Shown here piece by piece: positions 51,038 to 60,767 of a stretch of DNA of 64,000 nt. The notes below the pieces were generated by a model, which did not search any database, had not been told where the DNA came from, and saw only the letters and a list, made by a program, of their open reading frames with translations. The position numbers and the translations under genes were made by a program. The first letter of the stretch is position 1; each line of letters opens with the position of its first letter. This DNA is from Streptomyces dengpaensis (GTDB lineage: Bacteria > Actinomycetota > Actinomycetes > Streptomycetales > Streptomycetaceae), in contig NZ_CP026652.1 of assembly GCF_002946835.1 (NCBI RefSeq), positions 682,001 to 746,000 of the forward strand, written 5' to 3'.

Positions 51038-52522
51038 ATGGCGGAGACGAAGGGGACCGCGCTGCCCAAGGGGTTCCGCAGCGCCGAGCTGGGCTGGCCG
51101 GAGCTGCACCGCATTCCGCATCCGCCGCGCCGTGTGCCGCTGATCGGCGATGTGCTCGGCGCGGGCGTGCGATCGCCGCTGCAGGATTCGATGCGCTTCG
51201 GGCGTCGGCTCGGGCCGATCTTCCGGCGCAAGGCCTTCGGGAAGGAGATCGTCTTCGTCTGGGGCGCGGATCTCGCGGCCGAGCTGGCGGACGAGTCGCG
51301 GTTCGCCAAGCACGTGGGCCTCGGGGTCGCCAATCTCCGCCCTGTGGCCGGGGACGGCCTCTTCACGGCGTACAACCACGAGCCCAACTGGCAGCTGGCG
51401 CACGACGTCCTGGCCCCCGGCTTCAGCCGCGAGGCCATGGAGGGCTACCACCCGATGATGCTGGCCGTCGCCGAGCGGCTGACGGACCGCTGGGACCGGG
51501 AGCAGGCGGCCGGGCGCGCGGTGGACGTACCCGGCGACATGACGAAGCTGACGCTGGAGACGATCGCCCGGACCGGCTTCGGCCATGACTTCGGTTCCTT
51601 CGAGCGCTCCCGGCCGCATCCCTTCGTGAACGCGATGGTGGGCACGCTGACGTACGCGCAGCGCCTCAATGCCGTCCCCGGTCCGCTGGCTCCGCTGCTG
51701 CTGCGCGGCGCCATCCGGCGCAACGAGGCGGACATCGCGTATCTCCATCGCACGGTCGACGCGGTGGTGGCCGCCCGTCGATCCGCCGACGGGGAAGGCG
51801 ACTTGCTGGACCGGATGCTGAAGACGGCACACCCGGAGACCGGGGAACGGCTCGCGCCGGAGAACATTCGCCGTCAGGTCATCACCTTCCTGGTCGCCGG
51901 CCACGAGACCACCTCGGGCGCGCTCTCCTTCGCCCTGCACTACCTGTCCCGGCACCCTGACGTCGCCGCGCGCGCCCGGGCCGAGGTCGACCGGGTCTGG
52001 GGCGACACGGACCGGCCCGGGTACGACCAGGTCGCCAGGCTGCGGTACCTCCGCCGGGTCCTCGACGAATCGCTGCGGCTGTGGCCGACGGCGCCGGCCT
52101 TCGCGCGGGAGGCCCGGCAGGACACGGTGCTGGGCGGTGTCCACCCCATGCGGCAGGGCGCGTGGACGCTGGTCCTGACGGCGATGCTGCACCGCGATCC
52201 GCAGGCGTGGGGCGCCGACGCCGAGCGGTTCGACCCGGATCGCTTCGACGCCAAGGCCGTACGGGCCCGGCCCGCGCACACCTTCAAGCCCTTCGGCACC
52301 GGGGCGCGGGCCTGTATCGGCCGCCAGTTCGCCCTGCACGAGGCGACGCTGGTCCTCGGGCTGCTGCTGCGCCGCTACGAGCTGCTGGCCGACCCGGACT
52401 ACCGGCTGCGCGTGGCCGAGCGGCTGACGTTGATGCCGGAGGGGCTGCGGCTGCGGCTCGAACGCCGCGTGCCCACACCGGACTCAGTGCCGGCCCGTCC
52501 AGTGATCCGGACGGGTGACTGA
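51038..52522 (+). CDS. CYP102-like cytochrome P450, stand-alone haem domain
   Basis: 494 residues from ATG 51038, after AAGGGAG. It resembles the P450BM3 haem domain in layout: [33 protein letters not shown]-helix [18 protein letters not shown]-helix [13 protein letters not shown], and haem loop [20 protein letters not shown]. The BM3 reductase part is absent, as in the actinomycete CYP102B group, so electrons come from separate partners. Fatty acids are the expected substrates of such enzymes. Regulation is probably by the divergent TetR protein. Its 3' end overlaps the convergent pentapeptide gene by 39 bases. Confidence 0.92.
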   Translation: MAETKGTALPKGFRSAELGWPELHRIPHPPRRVPLIGDVLGAGVRSPLQDSMRFGRRLGPIFRRKAFGKEIVFVWGADLAAELADESRFAKHVGLGVANLRPVAGDGLFTAYNHEPNWQLAHDVLAPGFSREAMEGYHPMMLAVAERLTDRWDREQAAGRAVDVPGDMTKLTLETIARTGFGHDFGSFERSRPHPFVNAMVGTLTYAQRLNAVPGPLAPLLLRGAIRRNEADIAYLHRTVDAVVAARRSADGEGDLLDRMLKTAHPETGERLAPENIRRQVITFLVAGHETTSGALSFALHYLSRHPDVAARARAEVDRVWGDTDRPGYDQVARLRYLRRVLDESLRLWPTAPAFAREARQDTVLGGVHPMRQGAWTLVLTAMLHRDPQAWGADAERFDPDRFDAKAVRARPAHTFKPFGTGARACIGRQFALHEATLVLGLLLRRYELLADPDYRLRVAERLTLMPEGLRLRLERRVPTPDSVPARPVIRTGD

Positions 52523-53326
52523 CTCCGGAAGCCGGGTGCCGACGCTGCCCCGGGCCGCGTTCAGCTGCGGCTGGGTCAGGAAGAACGCGCCGGCCAGGTC
52601 GGCGTCCGTGAGGTCGGTGTCGCGCAGGTCGGCGCCGATCAGGTCCGCGCCGCGCAGATCGGCGCCGGTGAGATCGGCGGCGATGAGGTAGGCGCCGCGC
52701 AGGTTGGCGCCCCGCAGGTCGGCCCCCTTGAGCCGGGCCCCCATGAGGTCGGCGCCCCGGCGGTCCTTGCGCTTTCCGCGGCCGCTTCCCGCCCGCACGA
52801 GCTCACTGGTGCGCAGCAACAGCGCATTCACTTCCTGCCGGTGAGCGTCCACGTCCAACTCGCCGAGTTCCTCGGGGGTTTGGCGGGTGAGCCGCTCCGT
52901 CGTGCCGAGCGCGCGGCGGATGTCGGCGTGCACGGGGCGGGCCGCGGGGAGCGTCAGCGCCTCGTTGAGGTACCAGAGCAGTTCGTGGAGCTGGCGGACG
53001 ACCGGGAACACGTCGAGCATCTGCCGGGCGCGCTCCCGCGATCCCGAGCGCCAGTCCGCATCGCCGAAGGTGACCTGGGAGACCTTCTGGCCCGCGCCGA
53101 AGCAGTCGTACACGGTGCAGCCCGTGAAGCCCTTGTCCCGCAGCCGCGTGTGGATGCCGCACCGGAAGTCGGTCTCCAGGTTCGGGCAGGGCTTTCCGGC
53201 GTCCTTGTCGATCGCGAAGTCCGCCGAGCGGGAGAAGGGCAGTGCGACGCAACACAGCCCGAAGCAGCGCGCACAGTCGCCGCGCAGGTCGTGCAGGTCG
53301 CGCAGGTCGGCTCTCTGGTCTGGCAT
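52484..53326 (-). CDS. Pentapeptide-repeat protein with N-terminal cysteine-rich region
   Basis: 280 residues. The N-terminal 90 contain nine cysteines ([37 protein letters not shown]), a pattern suggesting metal binding or an Fe-S cluster. A helical middle follows, and the C-terminal part (about 190-250) is a run of A(D/N)LxG pentapeptides such as [20 protein letters not shown], forming a right-handed beta helix. Some pentapeptide proteins mimic DNA and protect gyrase; there is no evidence for that here. The last 12 codons overlap the convergent P450 gene. Confidence 0.87.
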   Translation of the reverse strand: MPDQRADLRDLHDLRGDCARCFGLCCVALPFSRSADFAIDKDAGKPCPNLETDFRCGIHTRLRDKGFTGCTVYDCFGAGQKVSQVTFGDADWRSGSRERARQMLDVFPVVRQLHELLWYLNEALTLPAARPVHADIRRALGTTERLTRQTPEELGELDVDAHRQEVNALLLRTSELVRAGSGRGKRKDRRGADLMGARLKGADLRGANLRGAYLIAADLTGADLRGADLIGADLRDTDLTDADLAGAFFLTQPQLNAARGSVGTRLPESVTRPDHWTGRH

Positions 53327-53363
53327 GCCGCCAGCTTACTGACCTGCTTGAACCGCCCCGGGG

Positions 53364-53421
53364 CCGCGCAAGTGGCCATGCCGCGCAAGTGGCCATGCCG
53401 CGCAAGTGGCCATGCCGCGCA
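53364..53421. repeat. 17-base tandem repeat, 3.4 copies
   Basis: CCGCGCAAGTGGCCATG begins at 53364, 53381 and 53398, with a partial fourth copy. It lies between the pentapeptide gene start and the MerR gene stop. Confidence 0.97.
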
Positions 53422-53428
53422 GCGGCGT

Positions 53429-53794
53429 TCAGGCGGTGTCGGAGCCGCCGTAGTTCCGCACGGCTTCCAGGTACTCGGCCACCGCGTCCCGGTTGCGCGT
53501 CAGGCACTCGATGCGCTGACTCATCCGTCCCAGCTCCGTTTCCAGAGTGCTGATCATCTCCGGGGTGGCATCGGGGAAGTGGATCGCCCGCGGCTTGTCC
53601 AGGCACGGCAGGATCTGCTTGATGATGCGGGTGGGCAGCCCGGCGTCGAGCAGCCCCCGGATCTGCAGCACCCGGTCGACGAGGCGCTCGTCGTACTCTC
53701 GGTAGCCGTTCGGGGAGCGCTCGGAGACGATGAGGCCCTGCTCTTCGTAGTAACGCAGCAGTCTCCGGCTGGTGTTGGTCCGCTCCGACAGCAT
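53429..53794 (-). CDS. MerR-family regulator with short N-terminus
   Basis: 121 residues. The winged HTH is clear: TSRRLLRYYEEQGLIVSERS then PNGYREYDERLVDRVLQIRG, followed by a dimerisation coiled coil (TLETELGRMSQRIECLTRN). The canonical opening strand MRIGELSE is cut to MLSE, so the first five residues of the fold are missing. No effector cysteines typical of metal sensors are seen, except one in the coiled coil. It starts 48 bases after the sigma-factor stop and is co-directional. Confidence 0.88.
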   Translation of the reverse strand: MLSERTNTSRRLLRYYEEQGLIVSERSPNGYREYDERLVDRVLQIRGLLDAGLPTRIIKQILPCLDKPRAIHFPDATPEMISTLETELGRMSQRIECLTRNRDAVAEYLEAVRNYGGSDTA

Positions 53795-53842
53795 GGCTTC
53801 CCGGCGAAGCGATCGAGCGCGGCGGGCGTGGCCACCTGATCG

Positions 53843-54736
53843 TCAGTCCTCCCCCAAGGGCAGGGCGAGACGCTCGAGGCGCTCGGGGTCGGACAGGATG
53901 TACATGCCGGTGATCCGGCCGTCGGCGATCGTGACGGCCGTGACCGACACCGGCCGGCCCTCGGGTGCGGTGACGACACCCAGCGCGCCGTTGACCAGCG
54001 CGAGCCGTGCGACCTGAGCGAACTGCCGGAACGTAAAGGCCTGTTCGGCCACCGCCTTCGCCCCGTGCACCACCTTGGACGCGGCCGCTCCGCGCACCAG
54101 GGCACCCGAGTCGACGCGCAGCACCACGTCCGGGTGGAGCAGGGCGACGAGTGCCTCGAAGTCGCCGCCGCGGGAGGCGGCCAGGAAGGCGTCGAGCACC
54201 TGGCGCTGCCGGCCGAGGTCGGGATCGGCCGACGGGGTGGCCCCCTGGACCCTGCGGCGGGCCCGGCTGGCCAGCTGCCGGGTCGCCGCCGAACTGCGTT
54301 CCACGATCGGCGCGATGTCGTCGAACGGCACCGCGAACATGTCGTGCAGGACGAACACCAGCCGCTCGGCGGGCTCCAGCGTCTCCAGGACCACGAGCAG
54401 GGCAAGGCCGACCGAGTCCGCCTGGAGCACCTCCTGTTCGGGGTCGATCTGCGACAGGGGCCGGATCACCGGGTCCGGGACGAAGGTCTCGTCGATCGGC
54501 TCCTCGCGGCGCGCGGCGCGCGAGCGCAGCATGTCCAGGCAGACCCGGCCCACCACCGTGGTGAGCCAGCCGCCGAGGTTCTGGATGGCGTCCGCGTCGG
54601 TCCGGCTCAGCTTCAGCCAGGTCTCCTGCACGGCGTCGTCCGCCTCGGCCAGCGAGCCCAGCATCCGATAGGCCACGGCCCGCGGCTGCCCACGGTGCTG
54701 CTCGAAGCGGTCGGCGAGCAGTTCGTCGTCGTTCAT
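53843..54736 (-). CDS. ECF sigma factor with SnoaL-like C-terminal domain (SigJ/ECF41 type)
   Basis: 297 residues from ATG 54736. Region 2 reads FEQHRGQPRAVAYRMLGSLA then EADDAVQETWLKLS, and region 4 RLVFVLHDMFAVPFDDIAPI with its HTH. The last 110 residues form a SnoaL-like domain (FLAASRGGDFEALVALLHPD; VRGAAASKVVHGAKAVAEQA). ECF41-group sigma factors carry such a domain as a built-in regulator instead of an anti-sigma factor, and often pair with a carboxymuconolactone decarboxylase or SDR gene. None is adjacent here; the next gene encodes a MerR regulator. The trigger is unknown. Confidence 0.92.
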   Translation of the reverse strand: MNDDELLADRFEQHRGQPRAVAYRMLGSLAEADDAVQETWLKLSRTDADAIQNLGGWLTTVVGRVCLDMLRSRAARREEPIDETFVPDPVIRPLSQIDPEQEVLQADSVGLALLVVLETLEPAERLVFVLHDMFAVPFDDIAPIVERSSAATRQLASRARRRVQGATPSADPDLGRQRQVLDAFLAASRGGDFEALVALLHPDVVLRVDSGALVRGAAASKVVHGAKAVAEQAFTFRQFAQVARLALVNGALGVVTAPEGRPVSVTAVTIADGRITGMYILSDPERLERLALPLGED

Positions 54737-54851
54737 CCCGTCCCCGTTCGGTATGTGTCGCTCACCCGATGATCCCATTACGCTGCCGAGGGAGGGAGGG
54801 CCGATCCCGCTAACGGGTTCGCGCTGCCGGGCTCCCGCTACTGGGCTCTGG

Positions 54852-55595
54852 CTAACGGGCGAAGAGTTCGAACGCCACCGCCGGCGCCCCGCCGAAGCGC
54901 TCGCCGGTGGTCGTGGCGGTCGCGGTCAGGAATTCCCGTACGTACGTCTCCGGGTCCTCGCTCGTCAACGCCTCGATGTAGGTGCGGTGTTCGAGGAGGG
55001 AGCGCACCGCGCGCTCCAGGCCGGGCCTTGCGTCCACCGCGTGGGTCGGGGTGCTCGAGCCCGCGACGGCGACCCAGCGGACGCCGTTCCACGGCGCCAG
55101 TCCCCGCTCGGTGAGTTCGGGGAAGATCCAGCGGTTGCCGGCGTCCGCGGCCGCGTCCAGGGTGGCGCGGCCGACGGCGATGTGGTCGGGGGTGTTCCAT
55201 CCGACGCCGCCCCAGGTGTCCCGGTGGTTGAGGGTGATGACCAGTTCGGGGCGGTGGCGGCGGATCGCGGCGGCGATGTCGCGGCGCAGGGCGGTGCCGT
55301 ACTCGATCACCCCGTCCTGGTGGCCGAGGAACTCCACGGCCGAGACGCCCACGGCCGCCGCGCTCGCCCGCTGCTCGCGCTCGCGCAGTGGGCCGCACTG
55401 GGCGGGCTCCAGGGTGTCGATGCCCGCCTCGCCGCGGGTCGCGAGGACGTAGGCGACCTCGCGACCCGCGTCGGTCCAGGCCGCGACCGCCGCCGAGCAG
55501 CCGTACTCCAGGTCGTCCGGGTGGGCCACCACGGCGAGGGCGCGCTGCCAGTCGCCGGGCATCGGCTGGAGCTGGCTGATCGTCGGCTCGCTCAT
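54852..55595 (-). CDS. PIG-L family deacetylase (LmbE-like)
   Basis: 247 residues. The zinc motif AVVAHPDDLEYGCSA holds the His, Asp and Asp ligands near residues 24-27, and the third ligand is in NTPDHIAVGRATLDA. The family removes N-acetyl groups from GlcNAc-linked substrates such as the mycothiol precursor (MshB), the mycothiol-conjugate amidase Mca, and glycopeptides. Overall length is shorter than MshB and Mca. The gene sits between the sigma factor and a peptidase with no obvious partners. Confidence 0.9.
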   Translation of the reverse strand: MSEPTISQLQPMPGDWQRALAVVAHPDDLEYGCSAAVAAWTDAGREVAYVLATRGEAGIDTLEPAQCGPLREREQRASAAAVGVSAVEFLGHQDGVIEYGTALRRDIAAAIRRHRPELVITLNHRDTWGGVGWNTPDHIAVGRATLDAAADAGNRWIFPELTERGLAPWNGVRWVAVAGSSTPTHAVDARPGLERAVRSLLEHRTYIEALTSEDPETYVREFLTATATTTGERFGGAPAVAFELFAR

Positions 55596-55663
55596 GGGTG
55601 CAGACTATGCCGACCCGCTGCCGTCGCCACCCCTCTGGCGCGGCTCGTCCGTCACCCCTGACG

Positions 55664-56965
55664 TCAGGCCTCGTCGCGCGCCAGCGCGAGCAGGCGATCC
55701 AGGACGCGCGGCCCGCCGGCCCGTACACCGTCGTGCTCGAACTCGTCGGTCACCCAGGTGCGCAGGCCCTGGACGGCGCGTGCGGTGCGCAGGGCGTGCT
55801 CGGTGTCGACGTACATGTCGTCGTGGTAGACCGCCGCGGCGACCGGCACCTCGTTGGCGGCGAGCCGGGCGGGGTCGTACAGCGGCCGCCAGTCGGTGCG
55901 GGCGGCCAGTTCCTCGGCGGTCTCGCGCAGGGGGCGCAGCGCCGGGTCGGTCTCGAACGTCCAGGGGTGCACGGACTCGCCGGTGAACAGCAGCGGTCCG
56001 TCGTCCGCGAGGGCCTTGGCCGCGTCGAACTGCGGGAACTCGGCGCGCACCCGCTCGGCGGACCAGGCGGTGGGGGGACCGCCCTGGGCGTAGCAGGCCT
56101 CGTGGACGAGCGCGTACAGGGGGTGCCCCGCGTACGAGAGCAGGCTCTGGACGTCCTCCTGGAAGGCGTCGGAGAGGGCCGTGCCGTGCGCGGTGCGGAC
56201 GAAGGCCTCCTCCAGGAGGTAGTGCAGCCGGTGGCTGCCCTCGCCGCCGCCGAGGACGATGCCGAGCGACTGGAAGGCCTCGACGGTCAGGCGGTAGCCG
56301 CCGTTCAGGACCGGCTCGTGCTGGAGGAGGTACTCCGCGATCTGGCGGGCCCGGTCGACGTCCTGCGGGTAGCGCGCGTAGTGCGCGGCGACCTTGCGCT
56401 CGATGCGCGGGTACGCGGCCCGGTAGACGTCGTCCGCGTGCGCGTCGAGGGAGGGCAGGCCACCGGTGATGACCGCGGTGCGCAGGCCCTCCGGCGCGGT
56501 GGACAGGTAGTGCACCGTGCAGAAGCCGCCGAAGCTCTGGCCGAGTACGGTCCAGGGGGCGCCGCCGGTCAGCCCGGGACGGATGGCCTCGCAGTCGCGC
56601 ACGATGGAGTCGGCGCGGAAGTGGGTGAGGTAGTCGGCCTGTTCGTGTGGGCCGCCGCGCAGCGGGAGGGTCTGCCGGTTGGCCGGGGTGGAGTGGCCGG
56701 TGCCGCGCTGGTCGAGGAGCAGCACCCGGAACTCCTGCACCGCGCGGCCGAGCCAGGCCTGCTTGCCGATGAAGCGGTTGGCGCCGAAGCCGGGGCCGCC
56801 TTGGAGATAGACCAGCCAGGGAAGGTCCTGGTGTGCCTTGTCGCTCGCGACGACCTCGCGGGCGAACAGTTCGATGCTCTCTCCCGTCGGGTCGTCGTGG
56901 TCGAGGGGCACGGTGAAGTGGTGGTCGGTGAGGACGACACCGGGCTGGCGGTAGCTGAGAGTCAA
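55664..56965 (-). CDS. Alpha/beta-fold prolyl aminopeptidase-like hydrolase
   Basis: 433 residues from a TTG start at 56965, five bases after GGGAG. It matches the large proline iminopeptidase family: LPWLVYLQGGPGFGANRFI oxyanion region, LLLDQRGTGHST, nucleophile elbow LGQSFGGFC with its Ser, and the C-terminal DEFEHDGVRAG carrying the catalytic His. The HGGPG motif is QGGPG here. It is cytoplasmic and would release N-terminal Pro from peptides. It stands alone. Confidence 0.9.
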   Translation of the reverse strand: MTLSYRQPGVVLTDHHFTVPLDHDDPTGESIELFAREVVASDKAHQDLPWLVYLQGGPGFGANRFIGKQAWLGRAVQEFRVLLLDQRGTGHSTPANRQTLPLRGGPHEQADYLTHFRADSIVRDCEAIRPGLTGGAPWTVLGQSFGGFCTVHYLSTAPEGLRTAVITGGLPSLDAHADDVYRAAYPRIERKVAAHYARYPQDVDRARQIAEYLLQHEPVLNGGYRLTVEAFQSLGIVLGGGEGSHRLHYLLEEAFVRTAHGTALSDAFQEDVQSLLSYAGHPLYALVHEACYAQGGPPTAWSAERVRAEFPQFDAAKALADDGPLLFTGESVHPWTFETDPALRPLRETAEELAARTDWRPLYDPARLAANEVPVAAAVYHDDMYVDTEHALRTARAVQGLRTWVTDEFEHDGVRAGGPRVLDRLLALARDEA

Positions 56966-57104
56966 CAGGGCTCCCGAGACGTAAGGGCTTCAGGCTGTGT
57001 CCCAGTTGAGCACACGTTCCGCGGTCGGCGGCCCGGGGATCAAGAAAACTTGCTGAATACCCGGTCAGCCCGTGTGCCGTGACCGCCCGCTCCGCGCTGA
57101 ACGC

Positions 57105-58130
57105 TCAGCGCGCCGGCAGGCTGGAGCGGCGCACCACCAGCTCCGGCTGGAGGACGAGCCGCTGGTGCTCGTGCCGCGTGGGTGCGGTCTCCGCCCTGAT
57201 CTCCTCCAGGAGCAGCTCGGCGGCCAGGGCGCCCATGGCCACGGCGGGCTGCCGTACGGAGGTGAGCGGGACGGCGGCGGCGGCCGCGAACTCGATGTCG
57301 TCGTAGCCGACGATCGCCAGGTCGTCCGGGACGCCGACGCCCGCCGCGTACATGCCCTGCAGGACGCCGAGCGCGAGCAGGTCGTTGGCGCAGAACACGG
57401 CGGTGGGGCGCTCGGCGAGGCCCAGGAGCCGGGCCCCGGCGTCGCGCCCCGCGGCCACGTCGAGGCGCTCGGTGGGCAGCTCGCGCAGGCACTCCGGGCC
57501 GAGCCCCGCCTCGGCCAGGGCGTTCAGGGCGCCCGTCCGGCGGTCCCTGACCTGGTTCAGTCCGGGCGGCCCGCTGACGTACGCGATGGAACGGTGACCG
57601 GCGTCCACGAGATGCCGTACGGCCAGCGCGCCGCCCGACACGTCGTCGACCGAGACCGAGCACTCGGTGGTGCCCTCGGCGACCCGGTCGACCAGCACGA
57701 ACGGGATGCCGTTGCGGCGGAACGCCTCGATGTTGCGGCCACTCGCGTCGGTGGGCGTCAGGAGCACGCCGCGCACCCGCTGCTCGGCGAAGAGCGACAG
57801 ATAGTCGGCCTCCTCGCTCGCGCTCTGCGCGCTGTTGCAGACCATCACGCCGAGCCCGGTCTCCCGTGCGGCGCGCTCGGCGCCGCGCGCCACGTCCACG
57901 AAGAACGGGTTGCCCATGTCGAGGACGAGCAGGCCCATGATCCGGCTGCGGCCGGCCCGCAGCTGACGCGCGGACTCGCTGCGGACGTAACCGAGCCGGT
58001 CGATCGCCGACAGCACGCGCGCCCGGGTCTCGGAGGCGACCGTGTCGGGGCGGTTGATCACGTTCGAGACCGTGCCGACGGAGACTCCGGCGGCACGGGC
58101 GACGTCCTTGATACCCACCGACTGGGCCAT
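57105..58130 (-). CDS. LacI-family regulator of rhamnose genes
   Basis: 341 residues. The HTH and hinge read IKDVARAAGVSVGTVSNVIN then SARQLRAGRSR, with a periplasmic-binding-protein-like body (LVLDMGNPFFVDVARGAERA; VVGYDDIEFAAA-type end). It lies immediately downstream of rhaM and the rhamnose transporter genes, and very likely represses them in the absence of L-rhamnose or a phosphorylated intermediate. Confidence 0.9.
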   Translation of the reverse strand: MAQSVGIKDVARAAGVSVGTVSNVINRPDTVASETRARVLSAIDRLGYVRSESARQLRAGRSRIMGLLVLDMGNPFFVDVARGAERAARETGLGVMVCNSAQSASEEADYLSLFAEQRVRGVLLTPTDASGRNIEAFRRNGIPFVLVDRVAEGTTECSVSVDDVSGGALAVRHLVDAGHRSIAYVSGPPGLNQVRDRRTGALNALAEAGLGPECLRELPTERLDVAAGRDAGARLLGLAERPTAVFCANDLLALGVLQGMYAAGVGVPDDLAIVGYDDIEFAAAAAVPLTSVRQPAVAMGALAAELLLEEIRAETAPTRHEHQRLVLQPELVVRRSSLPAR

Positions 58131-58220
58131 CAGGCAGGGACCTCCAGGGTGATGAGTAGCGGCGGGCCAGTTCTCACATTACTCGCGTGCCCTCCAAGGG
58201 CGGTGGGCACGAGGGCAGGG

Positions 58221-58541
58221 TCAGGCGAGGTGGAAGACTTCGGTGAGGGGCTTCATGGCGTCGTCGGGTCCGGCGCCGTCCAGTGACTCGAAGAACGGCG
58301 CCGTCTCCGCCTGCCAGCGGGCATTGATGCCGGTGGCCGCCAGGCCGGCCTGTGCGGCCGCGAAGTCCTCGGTCTCCAAGTAGGCGACCAGCAGGCCGTC
58401 CTCGCGCAGGAAGAGCGAGTAGTTGTGCCAGCCGGTGGCCGAGAGCGCTTCGAGCTTCTCGGGCCACACGGCGGCGTGCCGCTCGCGGTACTCGTCGAGG
58501 CGGTCCGCACGGACCTTCAGCAGAAAGCACACGCGCTGCAT
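58221..58541 (-). CDS. rhaM: L-rhamnose mutarotase
   Basis: 106 residues from ATG 58541, six bases after GGAAGG. The family pattern is complete: QRVCFLLKVRADRLDEYRER then HAAVWPEKLEAL, GWHNYSLFLREDGLLVAYLE, and the end FHLA. It interconverts alpha and beta L-rhamnopyranose before isomerisation. It starts 32 bases after the binding-protein gene, in one operon. Confidence 0.95.
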   Translation of the reverse strand: MQRVCFLLKVRADRLDEYRERHAAVWPEKLEALSATGWHNYSLFLREDGLLVAYLETEDFAAAQAGLAATGINARWQAETAPFFESLDGAGPDDAMKPLTEVFHLA

Positions 58542-58573
58542 CAAGGGCCTTCCGGGGTAAGGGGATGGAGCGG

Positions 58574-59656
58574 CTAGAAGTCGAACTGGTCGATGTTCTT
58601 CGCGTCGAAGACGGTCGGCTTGCCCAGGTTGATCACGCCGTCCTTGCCGATGGTGAAGGAGCCCATGTCACCGGCCTTGAAGGTCTCGCCCTCCTTGCCG
58701 GTGATCTGTCCGGAGGACAGCGCCACGGCGGTCCGCGCGGCCAGCTCGCCCAGCTTCGCCGGGTCCCACAGCTCGAAGGCCTCGACGGTGCCGTTCTTGA
58801 CGTACTTGCGCATGTCGTTGGGGGTGCCCAGGCCCGTCAGCTTGACCTTGCCCTTGTACTTGGAGCCGGACAGGTACTGGGCCGCCGCCTTGATGCCGAC
58901 GGTGGTCGGGGAGATGATCCCCTTGAGGTTCGGGTGCTCCTGGAGCAGGCCCTGCGTCTGCTGGAAGGACTGCTGGGCGTCGTCGTTGCCGTACGCGACC
59001 TTGACCAGCTTGATGTCCTTGTACTTCGGGTCCTTCAGCTCGTCCTTCATGAAGTCGATCCAGGTGTTCTGGTTCGTCGCGGTCTGCGCGGCGGACAGGA
59101 TCGCGATCTCGCCCTTGTAGCCGATCTGTTCGGCGAGCAGCTGCACCTCGGTGCGGCCCAGGTCCTCGGCGCTGGCCTGCGAGACGAAGGCGTTGCGGCA
59201 GTCGGTCTTGGTGTCGGAGTCGTAGGTGACGACCTTGATCTTGTTCGTCATGGCCTGCTTGAGCGCGGTGCACAGGGCGCCCGGGTCCTGCGCGGAGACC
59301 GCCATCGCGTCGACCTGCTGCTGGGTGAGCGTGTTGACGTAACTCACCTGGCCGCTGGTGTCGGTGGCGCTGCTGGGGCCGACCTCCTTGTAGGTGGAGC
59401 CCAGTTCCTTGAGGGCCTTCTCGCCGCCCTTGTCGGCGGAGGTGAAGTACGGGTTGTTGACCTGCTTGGGCAGGAAGCCGACGGTCAGGCCCTTCTTGGT
59501 GGCGGCGTTCGGGTCGGCCTTGCCGACGGCGGCGCCCGAACCACCCGAGTTCTTGACGTCGTTCTTGGTGGTGCCGCCGCACGCGGTGGCGGCCAGGGCG
59601 AGCGAGGTGACGGCGGCGAGGGCCGCGCAGGTACGGCGGATGGATGACTTGCGCAT
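58574..59656 (-). CDS. rhaS: Rhamnose ABC transporter substrate-binding lipoprotein
   Basis: 360 residues. A lipoprotein signal (LALAATAC, Cys26) is followed by a type I sugar-binding fold (LTVGFLPKQVNNPYFTSADK; VDAMAVSAQDPGALCTALKQ; KLTGLGTPNDMRKYVKNGTV). It matches the RhaS/RbsB-like family. In the cluster it lies between a mutarotase and two permeases. Confidence 0.9.
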   Translation of the reverse strand: MRKSSIRRTCAALAAVTSLALAATACGGTTKNDVKNSGGSGAAVGKADPNAATKKGLTVGFLPKQVNNPYFTSADKGGEKALKELGSTYKEVGPSSATDTSGQVSYVNTLTQQQVDAMAVSAQDPGALCTALKQAMTNKIKVVTYDSDTKTDCRNAFVSQASAEDLGRTEVQLLAEQIGYKGEIAILSAAQTATNQNTWIDFMKDELKDPKYKDIKLVKVAYGNDDAQQSFQQTQGLLQEHPNLKGIISPTTVGIKAAAQYLSGSKYKGKVKLTGLGTPNDMRKYVKNGTVEAFELWDPAKLGELAARTAVALSSGQITGKEGETFKAGDMGSFTIGKDGVINLGKPTVFDAKNIDQFDF

Positions 59657-59691
59657 GGCGGGGTCCTTTACGGGGTGAGTGGGTGCGCCCC

Positions 59692-59765
59692 AAAGGGGCG
59701 CGGGGCTGTATCGATATGCGGCTCCGCCGCGTGGGCGCGACCGGCCACGGACGGCCTGCAGCTTT
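59692..59765. repeat. Dispersed Streptomyces intergenic repeat of a second type
   Basis: GCGCCCCaaaGGGGCGC forms a hairpin head, followed by GGGGCTGTATCGATATGCGG, CTCCGCCGCGTGGGCGCGAC and CGGCC...GCAGC. I recall near-identical intergenic sequences in many Streptomyces genomes. It lies between rhaS and rhaQ. Confidence 0.6.
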
Positions 59766-59789
59766 CGAACGGCCGGCCAGGCGGAGCGC

Positions 59790-60767
59790 TTACGCGGCGC
59801 TGCGGCCCGCCCTCGCCACGGAGATCTGCCGCGCGGCCCGGGGGCCGAGCACGGAGACGACGAGCAGCACGCCGGTGACGACGATCTGCGACTGTGCGGA
59901 GACGTTCAGGAGGCTCATCACGTTCTGCAGCGCGCCGAGCAGGAAGACGCCCGCGATCGCGCCGCCGAGCGTGCCCTTGCCGCCGTCGAAGTCGATGCCC
60001 CCGAGCAACACGGCGGCGACGACCGAGAGTTCGAGCCCCGTGGCGTTGTCGTAGCGGGCGCTGGCGTAGTGCAGTGCCCAGAAGACGCCGGTCAGCGAAG
60101 CCATGAAGTCGGTGGCGACGAAGAGGATCAGTTTCTGCCGCTTGACGCGGATGCCGGCGAACCGCGCGGCCTCCTCGTTGGCGCCGGTCGCGAAGGCCGA
60201 ACGTCCGAACGGGGTGGCGTGCAGGACCACCACCGCGATGGCCAGCAGCACCAGGAAGGGCAGGAAGGCCTGCGGAATGAAGGTGATCCCGATGCGTCCG
60301 GCCGCGAAGTCCAGGTACTGGGTGGGGAAATCGGTCACCGAGTCCTGGCCGAGCACGATCTGCGCGATGCCCCGGTAGGCGGCGAGCGTACCGATGGTGA
60401 CGGCGAGGGACGGCAGCCCGAGCCGGGTCACCAGCAGGCCGTTGACGAGCCCGCACACAGCCCCGAGCAGCAGGCACAGCGGGATGATCGTCTCGATCGG
60501 CATGCCCTGGTTCCACAGGGCGCCCATCACCGCACCGGACAGCCCGGCCGTGGACGCGACCGAGAGGTCGATCTCACCGGACACCACCAGCAGGGTCATC
60601 GGCAGGGCGATCAACGCGATCGGCAGGGTGTTGCCGATCAGGAACGACAGGTTGAGGGCGTTGCCGAAGCCGTCCACGAACCCGAAGGAGAACAGCAGCA
60701 GGACGATGAGGAGGGCGCCGACGGCCGTGTCCCAGCGGACGGCGCGCGCGAGGGGCGAGTCAGCCAT
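59790..60767 (-). CDS. rhaQ: Rhamnose ABC transporter permease
   Basis: 325 residues with about ten helices, RbsC/BPD_transp_2 type. The signature LLVVSGEIDLSVASTAGLSG and LLGGIDFDGGKGTLGGAIAG are typical. The ATG (60767) overlaps the upstream permease stop by eight bases. It forms a heterodimer with RhaP and needs a dedicated RhaT-type ATPase, which is absent in this cluster. Confidence 0.92.
   Translation of the reverse strand: MADSPLARAVRWDTAVGALLIVLLLFSFGFVDGFGNALNLSFLIGNTLPIALIALPMTLLVVSGEIDLSVASTAGLSGAVMGALWNQGMPIETIIPLCLLLGAVCGLVNGLLVTRLGLPSLAVTIGTLAAYRGIAQIVLGQDSVTDFPTQYLDFAAGRIGITFIPQAFLPFLVLLAIAVVVLHATPFGRSAFATGANEEAARFAGIRVKRQKLILFVATDFMASLTGVFWALHYASARYDNATGLELSVVAAVLLGGIDFDGGKGTLGGAIAGVFLLGALQNVMSLLNVSAQSQIVVTGVLLVVSVLGPRAARQISVARAGRSAA

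Noticed and set aside
53364..53421. CRISPR-like or iteron-like array
   Set aside because: The 17-base units are directly adjacent without spacers, and there is no replication gene nearby.
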